64,000 bases of DNA from Candidatus Barnesiella excrementigallinarum (GCA_019114445.1 DXFL01000014.1:62001-126000); one strand, 5' to 3'; numbered from the stretch's first letter, positions 45,310 to 54,034 are shown. Translations and numbers: made by a program. The notes: generated by a model from the sequence alone, not told the origin.

Positions 45310-46128
45310 ATGAACAACGAACCGGTAGAGATGAGTTTTTGGGATCATGTGAATGATCTTCGTAAAGTTATTTTGCGCTCGGTGGGTGCAATCATACTGC
45401 TGTCGGTTCTCTTCTTCGCGCTCATGCCTTATATTTTCGACCGCGTTATTTTGGCGCCGTGTCACGCCGATTTCATATTGTATAGGCAGTTGTGCGATTT
45501 GAGTAAATACACTTCGGTTCTTCCCGATTTTTGCAACGACCACTTCGAGGTAAAACTCATCAACATACAGTTGGCTTCGCAATTTTTCATACACATGAGC
45601 ACCTCCATGTGGTTGGCTTTGTTGGTTGCTTTCCCGTATGTGATTTATCAGTTGTGGACTTTTATCAGTCCCGGTTTGTATGCGGGAGAGAAGCGTCATG
45701 CGAGGGGTGCATTTTTGGTGGGGAATGTCATGTTTTTTATCGGCATAGCGGTGGGATATTTTTTGGTTTTTCCGCTTACGTTGCGATTCTTGGCCGAATA
45801 TCAGGTGAGCGAGATGGTTCCGAACCAAATTTCGCTCGATTCCTATATGAGTAATTTTTTGACCCTCAACTTTATCATGGGACTTGTATTCGAATTGCCG
45901 TTGTTGTGTTGGCTATTGTCGAATATGGGACTTGTGACACGAAAATTTTTCAAAACCTATCGTCGCCACGCTATTGTCGTATTGCTTATTTTGGCCGCCT
46001 TTATCACTCCGTCGAGCGACCCGTTTACCCTGTCGGTTGTATTTATACCCCTGTATGCGTTATATGAACTGAGCGCATGGGTGGTAAAACTGGCTCCGAA
46101 AGAAGATGAGGAGGAAGAGCCCGCTTAA
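45310..46128 (+). CDS. tatC: Sec-independent protein translocase TatC
   Basis: This 272-residue inner-membrane protein is the signal-peptide receptor of the Tat system. Six membrane helices are expected; the family signatures FWDHVNDLRKVI at the N-terminus, FPYVIYQLWTFISPGLYAGEKR and FGLVFELPLLCWLL-like segment (MGLVFELPLLCW) are present. The protein has a long periplasmic first loop (CHADFILYRQLCDLSKYTSV) and an acidic tail. With tatA it makes a minimal Tat system; tatB is not seen, as in many Bacteroidetes. Confidence 0.95.
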   Translation: MNNEPVEMSFWDHVNDLRKVILRSVGAIILLSVLFFALMPYIFDRVILAPCHADFILYRQLCDLSKYTSVLPDFCNDHFEVKLINIQLASQFFIHMSTSMWLALLVAFPYVIYQLWTFISPGLYAGEKRHARGAFLVGNVMFFIGIAVGYFLVFPLTLRFLAEYQVSEMVPNQISLDSYMSNFLTLNFIMGLVFELPLLCWLLSNMGLVTRKFFKTYRRHAIVVLLILAAFITPSSDPFTLSVVFIPLYALYELSAWVVKLAPKEDEEEEPA

Positions 46129-46181
46129 TAATTGGGGCGAATTTCCGCTGACCCGAATTTACCTTGATGTTTTTCGAGACT

Positions 46182-46294
46182 AAAAAAAAGTAACAATTCC
46201 GCTTCACAGTGAAATTGTTACATAACCAAAATATATAGAATAGTTAATCGAAAAAAATAGTCTGTATATTTTAGATGGGGGCGATTAATTAATT
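46182..46294 (-). ncRNA. Candidate small RNA, about 113 nt
   Basis: A minus-strand consensus promoter at 46301-46332 predicts a transcript start near 46294. The transcript ends in a strong rho-independent terminator: stem gtaacaatt/aattgttac (46213-46221 with 46190-46198), an inner helix, and eight T (complement of 46182-46189). Between them is an AU-rich stretch with a single-stranded cgcccccatc segment near the 5' end that could pair with a target mRNA. No open frame with a ribosome site is apparent. I do not recognise it as 6S, tmRNA, SRP or RNase P RNA. An alternative reading is that the hairpin only ends nitroreductase transcription. Confidence 0.55.
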
Positions 46295-46300
46295 GTGATA

Positions 46301-46332
46301 CAAATATATGTATGGCAATTCCTTTTGTCAAA
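46301..46332 (-). promoter_or_regulatory. Consensus promoter of the small-RNA candidate
   Basis: On the minus strand TTTG (complement of 46329-46332), 20 bases, then TATATTTG (complement of 46301-46308). No protein gene starts downstream of it on that strand. Confidence 0.7.
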
Positions 46333-46345
46333 TCGAATCGACAAA

Positions 46346-46380
46346 AGGCGAAAACTTATCGCTTAATCGCCTCTTTTTTT
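46346..46380 (+). terminator. Terminator downstream of tatC
   Basis: A 6-bp stem (aggcga 46346-46351 with tcgcct 46367-46372) is followed by seven T. It shares three bases with an upstream hairpin (ccttttgtc 46321-46329 with gacaaaagg 46340-46348), so the two cannot both be fully formed. Confidence 0.6.
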
Positions 46381-46493
46381 CGCTGGATAATCTCTCCCTG
46401 CAAGGCTTTTATTCCCTTCATTGTAACTACTTTATAGTGTGTTGACAAGGCAGGTGCGATGGCTACCCCGTTTGACGACGGAGCAGCCTGCGA

Positions 46494-47252
46494 TTATTTT
46501 TTATCGGCAAACGGTAGTTTGCATCCTTGTTTGTTCAAATAGCCTTCCATATCGTAGTCGAGGGCTATGCGGTAATAATCGAGGATATGCGAGCCCCAGT
46601 CGTTTTCCGAAGTCGTTCCGCTGCGGTGACGGTTGTAATTCGACACGGTTTGGTCGTATTGCATGAGTTCGTCGCCCATATCGTCGGTACGGTAGTGGTT
46701 ATGGTGTACGACTAACGACAGCGGTTGTTTGGGTTTCAAGTCGGGCGATTCGCGGGGAATCCCCAAAGTGAGGGCGCAAACGACGAAGGTGCCTTGTGGC
46801 AGTTTCAAAATTTCGGCTATTTTTTCGGGATTGGCGGTGCGGGCATATCCCACGCAGCAACTGCCCAAGCCCGAGGCTTGTGCTGCCACAACGGCATTCT
46901 GCATGGCCAAAGCGGCGTCGATAATACCCACCATTACACCGTCGAGTGTATTTTCGAAATGAGGATTGTCTATACCCTTTTTCTGGGCGAGAACTCCTAT
47001 CTTGTGATAGTCGGCACAGAAAATCAACAGGGTAGCGCAGGTTTTAATCTGCTTTTGGTTGGTAATGGCATACAACTCCTCCTTGATAGCTTGGTCGTCG
47101 ATGGCAATTACCGAGAATTGTTGACCGTTGTAGCTGGTGGGGGTGTTGGCGATAGCCCGGTAGATAAAGTCGAGCGTTTCGGCCGGGATTTTGTCATATT
47201 CGTAGCGGCGAACCGAAGTGCGGTTGAGCAGCGTTTCTTCAACAGTTTTCAT
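46494..47252 (-). CDS. Nitroreductase family oxidoreductase (NfsA/FRP-like)
   Basis: This 252-residue FMN-dependent, NAD(P)H-using enzyme probably reduces nitro compounds, quinones or flavin. The N-terminus NRTSVRRYEYDKIP holds the FMN-phosphate Arg residues, YNGQQFSVIAI follows, and the central GLGSCCVGYARTANPEKIAEIL is typical of the NfsA/FRP branch. The physiological substrate is unknown. It is the last gene after metallophosphoesterase, tex and folK-like, 25 bases past the latter. Confidence 0.9.
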   Translation of the reverse strand: MKTVEETLLNRTSVRRYEYDKIPAETLDFIYRAIANTPTSYNGQQFSVIAIDDQAIKEELYAITNQKQIKTCATLLIFCADYHKIGVLAQKKGIDNPHFENTLDGVMVGIIDAALAMQNAVVAAQASGLGSCCVGYARTANPEKIAEILKLPQGTFVVCALTLGIPRESPDLKPKQPLSLVVHHNHYRTDDMGDELMQYDQTVSNYNRHRSGTTSENDWGSHILDYYRIALDYDMEGYLNKQGCKLPFADKK

Positions 47253-47277
47253 ATAGAGATCTTTTAGGGTTAAACAA

Positions 47278-47679
47278 TTAAGCAGGTCGAATGGTTTTCG
47301 CGACGGGTTGCCTCAATTCTTTGAGCCCGGTTTGGAAGTATTCCCGGTTGAAGTCTCGGGGACGCAGTATTTCGCCATTCCAAACCACGATGTCGATGTC
47401 TAATGTGATTTCGCCCGATAATTTCGATTCGGGGGTGCGACCGTGGGCTTGTTCCAGTTTTTTGAAGATGTCGTGCAGCGCCTCGTATTCGACGGTCGAG
47501 TTTATTCGAGCTACGGCATTGAGGTAGTTGGGGTGTTGAGAGTTCCCGTAGGGTGCTGTTTCGTAAATCGACGAAATGTCGCCCAAAAGTTTCATTCCCT
47601 GCAACTCCGAGATAGCCTGCTCCATGTGATGTTGTTTGTCGGGCGTGTTCGACGCCAAGCTGATTAACGCTGTATTCAT
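47278..47679 (-). CDS. folK: Short HPPK-like protein (2-amino-4-hydroxy-6-hydroxymethyldihydropteridine diphosphokinase family)
   Basis: This 133-residue protein matches the N-terminal two thirds of folate-pathway HPPK: ISLASN at the start, YETAPYG, PNYLNAVARI and the Mg2+-binding Asp pair in LDIDIVVW (Asp94, Asp96). It is shorter than typical HPPK (~160 residues), lacks the C-terminal EIAP-type segment, and the usual GPR before the Asp pair is replaced by GEI. It may be a functional short Bacteroidetes form or a diverged relative. Its start overlaps the tex stop by 4 bases. The gene symbol is given only by family resemblance. Confidence 0.65.
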   Translation of the reverse strand: MNTALISLASNTPDKQHHMEQAISELQGMKLLGDISSIYETAPYGNSQHPNYLNAVARINSTVEYEALHDIFKKLEQAHGRTPESKLSGEITLDIDIVVWNGEILRPRDFNREYFQTGLKELRQPVAKTIRPA

Positions 47680-49805
47680 GACACCTCTTTTAGGGATAGT
47701 TGTATTCGTCGCCGCTCGCGGTCGATACCGATTACTCGCACTCTTACCTGTTGGTGCATGGCAACGACTTCGGCCGGGTTAGAAATGTAGCGGTCAGCCA
47801 TTTGCGAGATATGAACCAGTCCGTTTTCCTTGATTCCTATGTCGACAAAACAACCGAATTGGGTAATGTTTGTGACGATTCCGTTGAGTACCATACCCTC
47901 TTGTAAATCGTCGAGGGTTTTTACTTTGGCATCGAACTCCATCACTTCGATATAGCGGCGGGGATCGCGTCCGGGTTTATCCAGTTCGTCGATAATGTCC
48001 GACAGGGTAGGCATACCCACATCGCCCGCGATATATTTTTTCAGGTCGAGACCTTTTTTCAACTCCTTGTTTTCGATAAGCTCTCCGATAGAGCAACCCA
48101 AGTCGGCAGCCATTTGTTCCACAATGGGATAGCGTTCGGGGTGTACGGCCGAGTTGTCGAGCGGATTTTCGGCATGGGGAATGCGGAGGAATCCGGCCGA
48201 TTGCTCGAATGCTTTCGCTCCCATACGGGGGACGTTGAGCAGGTCGCTCCGCCGGGCGAAATCGCCGTGTTCCCGACGATATTCTACGATGTTTTGGGCC
48301 AGTTGCGGCCCCAATCCCGATATGTAGGTGAGCAGGTGTTTGCTGGCCGTATTTACGTTTACCCCTACGGCATTAACGCAAAATTCTACGGTTCGGTCGA
48401 GCGACTTTTTCAACTTCGATTGATCTACATCGTGTTGATATTGCCCTACGCCTATCGATTTGGGGTCTATCTTTACCAGTTCGGCCAACGGGTCGATCAG
48501 TCGGCGCCCGATGGAGACGGCACCTCGCACGGTGACATCTTGGTCGGGAAATTCTTCCCGGGCAACTTTCGAGGCCGAGTAGATGGAAGCTCCGCTTTCG
48601 CTCACGACAAATACCTGCACTTTACGGTCGTAGCGGAGGTTGGTGACAAACTGTTCGGTTTCGCGGCCGGCAGTCCCGTTGCCTATGGCGATAGCCTCTA
48701 TTTTGTAGCTTTCGACCAGTTGGGCGAGTTTGCGAGCTGCCCCCGATACATCTTGCCGGGGTGGGTGGGGATAGATGGTTTCGTTGTGCAGCAGGTTCCC
48801 TTGCGCGTCGAGGCACACCACTTTACACCCGGTGCGGAATCCAGGGTCGATGGCCAGTACCCGTTTTTGTCCCAAAGGGGGTGCCAAAAGCAGTTGTCGC
48901 ACATTCTCGGCAAAAATGCGAATGGCCTCGTCGTCGGCACGTTCTTTCGACGAGGCGGCAAATTCTGTTTCGATGGAGGGGCGCAACAATCGTTTATATC
49001 CGTCTTTTACGGCTTCGGCAACGAGTTCGGAGCATTCGCCCGCCCCTTTGACAAAAATCTGTTGCAGCCGTTCCGTGGCTTTGTCGTCGTCGGGGGTGAT
49101 GGCTACTCGTAAAATGCCTTCGTTTTCGCCCCGCCGCACGGCTAATATTTTGTGGGAGGCACATCGCCGTAACGGTTCGCTCCACTCGAAATAGTCGCGA
49201 TATTTGTCGCCCTCTTCTTCTTTCCCTTTGACCACTTTCGTTGCGATAACGGCGCTTTGTTCGAAACAACGGCGCACGGTGTTTCGGGCACGCTCGTTTT
49301 CCGATACCCATTCGGCAATAATGTCGCACGCACCTTTCAAGGCACACTCTTCGTCGGGGACTTCGGGGGTGATGAACCGGGCGGCACTTGCCGCAATGCG
49401 GTCGCTCCGTTGAGCCATGATTATTTTGGCGAGCGGTTCAAGCCCATGTTCCCTCGCAATTTCGGCACGAGTTCGTCGACGGGGTTTGTAGGGCAGATAG
49501 AGATCTTCGAGGGCTGTCATTTCCCAGCACGCCTCTATGCGGCTTTTGAGTTCGTCGGTCAGTTTGCCTTGCTCCCCGATGGTCTCTAAAATAGAGCTTT
49601 TGCGCTTGGCTACTTCGCAAAGCCGGTCGTACGCCTCTTTGATATTCCCGATTTGTACTTCGTCGAGCGAGCCGGTGGCCTCTTTGCGGTATCGGCTGAT
49701 AAAGGGTATGGTAGCTCCTCCTTCGAGCAGTTCGATGGTTTTTTCGATTTGTTTCTCGGCAATTCCCGTCGATTGTGCCAAAAGTTTATAGAACGGAGTG
49801 TTCAT
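47676..49805 (-). CDS. tex: Tex family RNA-binding transcription accessory protein
   Basis: This 709-residue cytoplasmic protein has the Tex layout: N-terminal helical region (PFISRYRKEATGSLDEVQI), a YqgF-like domain with VLAIDPGFRTGCKVV, a helix-hairpin-helix region (NTASKHLLTYISGLGPQLAQNIVEYR), and a C-terminal S1 domain (GMVLNGIVTNITQFGCFVDIGIKENGLVHISQMAD). Tex relates to eukaryotic Spt6 and binds nucleic acid. The ATG at 49805 gives the usual N-terminus (MNTPFYKLLAQ). It overlaps its neighbours on both sides by 4 bases (ATGA), so it is tightly coupled in the operon. Confidence 0.95.
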   Translation of the reverse strand: MNTPFYKLLAQSTGIAEKQIEKTIELLEGGATIPFISRYRKEATGSLDEVQIGNIKEAYDRLCEVAKRKSSILETIGEQGKLTDELKSRIEACWEMTALEDLYLPYKPRRRTRAEIAREHGLEPLAKIIMAQRSDRIAASAARFITPEVPDEECALKGACDIIAEWVSENERARNTVRRCFEQSAVIATKVVKGKEEEGDKYRDYFEWSEPLRRCASHKILAVRRGENEGILRVAITPDDDKATERLQQIFVKGAGECSELVAEAVKDGYKRLLRPSIETEFAASSKERADDEAIRIFAENVRQLLLAPPLGQKRVLAIDPGFRTGCKVVCLDAQGNLLHNETIYPHPPRQDVSGAARKLAQLVESYKIEAIAIGNGTAGRETEQFVTNLRYDRKVQVFVVSESGASIYSASKVAREEFPDQDVTVRGAVSIGRRLIDPLAELVKIDPKSIGVGQYQHDVDQSKLKKSLDRTVEFCVNAVGVNVNTASKHLLTYISGLGPQLAQNIVEYRREHGDFARRSDLLNVPRMGAKAFEQSAGFLRIPHAENPLDNSAVHPERYPIVEQMAADLGCSIGELIENKELKKGLDLKKYIAGDVGMPTLSDIIDELDKPGRDPRRYIEVMEFDAKVKTLDDLQEGMVLNGIVTNITQFGCFVDIGIKENGLVHISQMADRYISNPAEVVAMHQQVRVRVIGIDRERRRIQLSLKEVS

Positions 49806-50992
49806 GGTTGCTTTTTTAGGGTGATGATGGTAATTTCGGGGCGGGCGCCTATGCGCATGGGTAGGAACACACAACCGATACCCTCGTTCACATATAGTTT
49901 CTGCTGACTTTTAGGGTCGGTATATAGGCCGCCCCATTCGGGGTACAGCGGTTCGGCGAAAGAGTATTCAAATCCTTCCCACCCCAGTTTTAATTGCATG
50001 GCATGGGTGTGCCCCGACAAGGTGAGGTCGATATTGGAGTAGGGAACTACTTCGTGCCGCCAGTGCAATGGATTGTGCGAGAGTAGTATTTTGAATACCG
50101 AATCGTTCAACGAAGGGTAGGCTTCGGCCAGTTTCCCATATTGGGGAAAGGGTGGGAGGCCCCAGTTTTCTACTCCGATAAGAGCTATGCTGTCGTTGCC
50201 GCGTCGAAGCGTTACCGACCGGTTGTTGAGCATGGTCCAGCCCATTTCTTCTTCGGCTTCGACGAGCGAGTGCAAGGCTCGCACTTTTTCTTCGGGGGCA
50301 TCCCATCGATAGTAGTCGCCGTAGTCGTGATTGCCTAAGATCGAGAATACGCCGTCGGATGCCGAGAGGCGCGATAACGTTGCCGTATGTGGGCGTATTT
50401 CGTAGCCTTGTCGGTTGACGAGGTCGCCCGTAAAGACGATCAGGTCGGGGTGGAGCTGGTTGATACGTTCGATCCACCGGGGCATATAGCGGGCGGCCGA
50501 CCCTAATGTTTCGACATGAAGGTCTGATAGTTGGACGATACGATACCCTTCGAAGGCTTCCGGTAAATTGGGAAACGTAATGGTACGGTAATTGTAAACC
50601 GGGTGTTGGCGGGCATAAAATGCACCATAAAGCATGGCTCCCATGACATATAAGGCTATCGCTGCACCAATGCGTTTACCCCATTTTCCTCGTTTCCTTT
50701 TCCAAAGAAGCGGCAGATAATCGAACAGCGAAATGAGGGTGTAGAACCACTTGGGCATATAAATCAAAAAGAAGGTGTAGAATACCCACATGGTGACGTT
50801 TATGTCCCAGCCTGCTCGAAAGCCGAATTGGGCAATCACACAAACGCCTACGATTAGCAGTATAAGTGCCGAAATTCCCCACCAAAGAATTTTTTGCCAT
50901 CGAGGCCGTTTCAGCAGGTTGCGTCGATAGATGTAGAAGTCGGCCAACAGGGCTAAAAGTGGGAGCGAAATGAGTAGAAGGGGTAGTCGCAT
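49802..50992 (-). CDS. Membrane-anchored metallophosphoesterase
   Basis: This 396-residue protein begins with about four membrane helices (to ~130) and ends with a calcineurin-like phosphoesterase domain whose metal motifs are complete: DLHVE, GDLVNR, GNHDYG and SGHTHAMQ. The active site would face the periplasm or cytoplasm depending on topology. Relatives act on lipid-linked or nucleotide phosphates, but the substrate here is not known. It is the first gene of the metallophosphoesterase, tex, folK-like, nitroreductase operon. Confidence 0.92.
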   Translation of the reverse strand: MRLPLLLISLPLLALLADFYIYRRNLLKRPRWQKILWWGISALILLIVGVCVIAQFGFRAGWDINVTMWVFYTFFLIYMPKWFYTLISLFDYLPLLWKRKRGKWGKRIGAAIALYVMGAMLYGAFYARQHPVYNYRTITFPNLPEAFEGYRIVQLSDLHVETLGSAARYMPRWIERINQLHPDLIVFTGDLVNRQGYEIRPHTATLSRLSASDGVFSILGNHDYGDYYRWDAPEEKVRALHSLVEAEEEMGWTMLNNRSVTLRRGNDSIALIGVENWGLPPFPQYGKLAEAYPSLNDSVFKILLSHNPLHWRHEVVPYSNIDLTLSGHTHAMQLKLGWEGFEYSFAEPLYPEWGGLYTDPKSQQKLYVNEGIGCVFLPMRIGARPEITIITLKKQP

Positions 50993-51013
50993 ATTGTTCG
51001 ATTCTGTATAGGA

Positions 51014-51057
51014 GAAAAAACGATGAGCAGGTTCTTGGGTTCGAAATGCCCATCGTT
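51014..51057 (-). terminator. Rho-independent terminator of the PASTA/RluA/acyltransferase operon
   Basis: A stem (aacgatg 51019-51025 with catcgtt 51051-51057, plus gca/tgc) is followed on the minus strand by six T. Confidence 0.8.
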
Positions 51058-51070
51058 CCTTCTTATAGTA

Positions 51071-52234
51071 TTATGCTTCCCGGCCGAGAGCTTCCATCTG
51101 GTTTTTCAACGGGTTGGAATACATGGTGAGAATGCGCTCTTGCAGAAACTCATGGTCTTTGTTCCCCACCTCGGGCAATTTTGCCAATTGCGAATCCAGA
51201 TAATTGGTAAAGGTTTGTTTCTCTTCGGCGGTATAGTGGTCGGTAAAGCGGTTTGTCCCATGCAGTATATCGTAAGCGACATAGTTGCCGGGATATAATC
51301 TGTAATTGGAGTGAATTGCTTTATCGATCAGTTTGGGAATATGGGAGATAATTTCCGATTTTTCTTCGATCGACGAAAGTTTGTCGAGGTCGTCGTTGAT
51401 ACAAGGCGATATTTGGAAATGCACATGACCTTTGTAGCCGAGCAATCCCATTTCCATGCTGTGGAGGTCGTCTTGCTGCGATTTCTTGAATTCGGGATTA
51501 TCTCGTTTGAGTAGGAACTCATACGCTTTAAGATAGTCGCAAGGGTCATACTCGTACGAGATGGATACCGGTACGAGATTGATCTCTTTTAAGTTCCCGA
51601 TAAGGTCGCCTTCGCCGGCTATGCCCAACATTTTGATGAGCGACTCTTGTGTGCGGTCGTCCGAGTCTTTTGCGCGACCTTCGCGTTGGGCAATCCATAC
51701 CGATTCGTGTTTTTGGGTAATGGCGAAGTGTATGTATCCCGATAGCTGTCGGGCGGCATCGAACGTTTGCCGCACACCCAAATTGCGTTTTACGATAAAG
51801 CTTTTGTTAAGCCGAACCAAATCCGATATCCAATCGAATATGAGTAAGTTATTGCCAATAGCGACTTCGCTGGTTTGCAGTCCTTGTCGAATAAGCAACA
51901 AGTTGAGAAACGAGGCGTCGAGTACGATGTCGCGGTGATTCGACATAAAAGTATAACTTCTCGTCTTTTCGAGCTGCTCAAAATTACTTCCGGTAAGTCC
52001 TCGGGTTGTTTGTTGGGTCAACCCTTCGAGGAACGCACGCATAATGAGCAGTTGGAAATCTCGTTTATTGTCGAGTGCTAAGAGTTGTTGGCAAAACTCT
52101 TCGTAATTGACATCGCGCAGTACATAGCGCACGGCGTGTTCGAACTTAGGTTCTTTGACCAAGACTTTCATTTTGTCGTGAAACTCACGGTCGTAAAACG
52201 GCCGAATATCGTCAAATTCTTTTGGGCATTCCAT
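51071..52234 (-). CDS. 1-acyl-glycerol-3-phosphate acyltransferase-like protein (PlsC/PlsB superfamily)
   Basis: This 387-residue protein carries the glycerolipid acyltransferase motif SNHRDIVLDASFLN near residue 98, where the His is followed by Asp at both +2 and +6 rather than the usual +5, a variant I associate with a Bacteroidetes subgroup. Motif III-like and later conserved parts (PVSISYEYDPCDYLKA, GHVHFQI) support the family. It should transfer a fatty acyl chain to a glycerophosphate or lyso-lipid at the inner membrane. No clear membrane helix is seen. It follows RluA by 48 bases and ends the operon. Confidence 0.78.
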   Translation of the reverse strand: MECPKEFDDIRPFYDREFHDKMKVLVKEPKFEHAVRYVLRDVNYEEFCQQLLALDNKRDFQLLIMRAFLEGLTQQTTRGLTGSNFEQLEKTRSYTFMSNHRDIVLDASFLNLLLIRQGLQTSEVAIGNNLLIFDWISDLVRLNKSFIVKRNLGVRQTFDAARQLSGYIHFAITQKHESVWIAQREGRAKDSDDRTQESLIKMLGIAGEGDLIGNLKEINLVPVSISYEYDPCDYLKAYEFLLKRDNPEFKKSQQDDLHSMEMGLLGYKGHVHFQISPCINDDLDKLSSIEEKSEIISHIPKLIDKAIHSNYRLYPGNYVAYDILHGTNRFTDHYTAEEKQTFTNYLDSQLAKLPEVGNKDHEFLQERILTMYSNPLKNQMEALGREA

Positions 52235-52282
52235 AACGTAGATTTTTTAAGGTATAGAACGTGTTTGTTGTTATTTCTTGTT

Positions 52283-53344
52283 TTATATATCTCGATTGGC
52301 GGTATAATTGCGCCATTTTTCAAAAAGCATGGACATATCTTGTGGAATGGGCGAGTCGAAAAACATCTCTTCTCCCGTTACCGGATGTTTGAACCCAAGC
52401 GTTTTGGCGTGTAGTGCTTGTCGGGGACAAACCTCGAAACAGTTTTGTACGAATTGTTTGTATTTAGAGAAGGTGGTCCCTTTGAGTATTTGGTCACCTC
52501 CGTAACGCTCGTCGTTGAAAAGGGTATGCCCGATATATTTCATGTGTACCCTTATTTGGTGGGTTCGCCCTGTTTCCAGTTGGCATTCGACAATCGATAC
52601 ATATCCCAGCCGTTCTAAGGTCTTGTAATGCGTAACCGCGTGTTTGCCTTGATCGCCATCGGGGAATACGGTCATTTGCAACCTATCTTTCAAGCTGCGC
52701 CCGATATTCCCGGTTATAGTACCTTCGTCTTCTTCCATTTGTCCCCATACCAAAGCTACATATTTCCGGTGGGTAGTTTTGTTGAAGAACTGTGTACCTA
52801 AATGAGTCTTTGCTTCGGGCGTTTTTGCAATCACCAACAGCCCCGACGTGTCTTTGTCGATACGGTGTACCAATCCCAGCCGGGGATCGTTTACATCGTA
52901 GTCGGGCGTATTCCTGAAATAGTAGGCCAAAGCGTTTACCAGCGTGCCGCTGTAATTCCCGTGTCCCGGGTGTACGACCAGTCCCGCCGGTTTGTTTACC
53001 ACCAGCACGGTGTTGTCCTCATACACAATATCGAGGGGTATATCTTGTGGGATAATTTCGAATTCGTAGCGTGGGCGATCCATCACGATCGAAACAATAT
53101 CGAGCGGTTTCACCCGATAGTTCGATTTCACGGCCTTCCCGTTGACCAGAATGCATCCGGCTTCGGCAGCTTGCTGTATGCGGTTGCGCGAAGCATTTTC
53201 GAGCCGGGTGACAAGGAATTTATCTACCCGCAGTAGACTTTGCCCCTTGTCGGCTACGAATCGAAAGTGTTCGTATAATTCCCGCTCACCTTCGTCGGCT
53301 ACGATTCTATCGTCGACTTCTATTTCTTCGTCGCAAAAATTCAT
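52283..53344 (-). CDS. RluA family pseudouridine synthase
   Basis: This 353-residue enzyme converts uridine to pseudouridine in rRNA or tRNA. An S4 RNA-binding domain lies at about 30-95 (LRVDKFLVTRLENASRNRIQQA), and the catalytic domain has GLVHRIDKDTSGLLVIAK with the nucleophile Asp, plus the GRTHQIRVH motif. The closest known type is RluD, but the exact target cannot be assigned. It lies 15 bases after the PASTA gene. Confidence 0.93.
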   Translation of the reverse strand: MNFCDEEIEVDDRIVADEGERELYEHFRFVADKGQSLLRVDKFLVTRLENASRNRIQQAAEAGCILVNGKAVKSNYRVKPLDIVSIVMDRPRYEFEIIPQDIPLDIVYEDNTVLVVNKPAGLVVHPGHGNYSGTLVNALAYYFRNTPDYDVNDPRLGLVHRIDKDTSGLLVIAKTPEAKTHLGTQFFNKTTHRKYVALVWGQMEEDEGTITGNIGRSLKDRLQMTVFPDGDQGKHAVTHYKTLERLGYVSIVECQLETGRTHQIRVHMKYIGHTLFNDERYGGDQILKGTTFSKYKQFVQNCFEVCPRQALHAKTLGFKHPVTGEEMFFDSPIPQDMSMLFEKWRNYTANRDI

Positions 53345-53359
53345 GGCTTTGGGGGTCGT

Positions 53360-53992
53360 TTAGTTAAACCAACTTTCGTCGGTAATGAGAGCGTCATCGG
53401 TATCTTGTAACAACTCTTCGTCGGTTGCATTGGAGTAGCCTCCCGACGTTCCGTTGCCTACAAGTAAAGTCACGGTACTGCCGGCGGGAATTTTATCGCC
53501 CGGGTTAAGTGTTTCGCCTCGGTATTGCAATCCCATTACAAGGTCGGGATATTCCGAAGGTACATCTTTTATGGTAACATCGGTAAGCCCTACACTTTCT
53601 AAGGTAGACATGGCTTGTCGAAGCGACATATCGGCCACTTTGGGGCAGGAAATCATTCGGGGCGAATAGGCGTTTATCGAGAGATAAATGATACGCCCCT
53701 CTTTTACTTTGCTGTTGCCGGCCGGTGTTTGTTCGGCCACACTGCCCGGTACGGCCCCATCGATAAAGAGCGAATCTATAATTTCATATCGAAATCCTTC
53801 TCGTTCGAGTATCCGTATGGCATCGGGAAGGACAAGCGCCTTCACATCGGGTACGATTACCGCTTTCCCGTGGCGGGTATATAGATTCAGCCCGTACAAG
53901 GTAATACCTATCAATAGGAAGAATACGATAATCATCAATACTAATGTTTTGATTATCGGGTGTTTTTTGAAAAAATCGATTAGTTTTCCCAT
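53360..53992 (-). CDS. PASTA domain membrane protein
   Basis: This 210-residue protein has a short cytoplasmic start, one membrane helix (about 14-37) and two PASTA domains (about 44-110 and 112-185; VPDVKALVLPDAIRILEREGF and CPKVADMSLRQAMSTLESVGL), ending in an acidic tail. PASTA domains often bind cell-wall muropeptides in kinases and penicillin-binding proteins; here there is no kinase domain. It is the first gene of the PASTA, RluA, acyltransferase operon, with a -7 box at 54027-54034. Confidence 0.9.
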   Translation of the reverse strand: MGKLIDFFKKHPIIKTLVLMIIVFFLLIGITLYGLNLYTRHGKAVIVPDVKALVLPDAIRILEREGFRYEIIDSLFIDGAVPGSVAEQTPAGNSKVKEGRIIYLSINAYSPRMISCPKVADMSLRQAMSTLESVGLTDVTIKDVPSEYPDLVMGLQYRGETLNPGDKIPAGSTVTLLVGNGTSGGYSNATDEELLQDTDDALITDESWFN

Positions 53993-54026
53993 AATCGCTT
54001 AGGTGCATAACTTATCTAAGATTTCA

Positions 54027-54034
54027 CAAAGATA
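54027..54034 (-). promoter_or_regulatory. -7 box of the PASTA/RluA operon
   Basis: On the minus strand TATCTTTG (complement of 54027-54034) lies 35 bases before the start codon. No clean -33 TTTG is found. Confidence 0.5.

Larger units (their letters stand above)
46129..46493. other. Intergenic region with small-RNA candidate and terminators
   Basis: These 365 bases between convergent tatC and the nitroreductase gene hold no protein gene. They contain a minus-strand promoter and strong terminator that frame a small transcript (46182-46294), a plus-strand terminator (46346-46380) and a competing hairpin (46321-46348). From 46381 to 46493 only a weak GC-rich inverted repeat (gcagg/cctgc) is seen. 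Confidence 0.6.
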
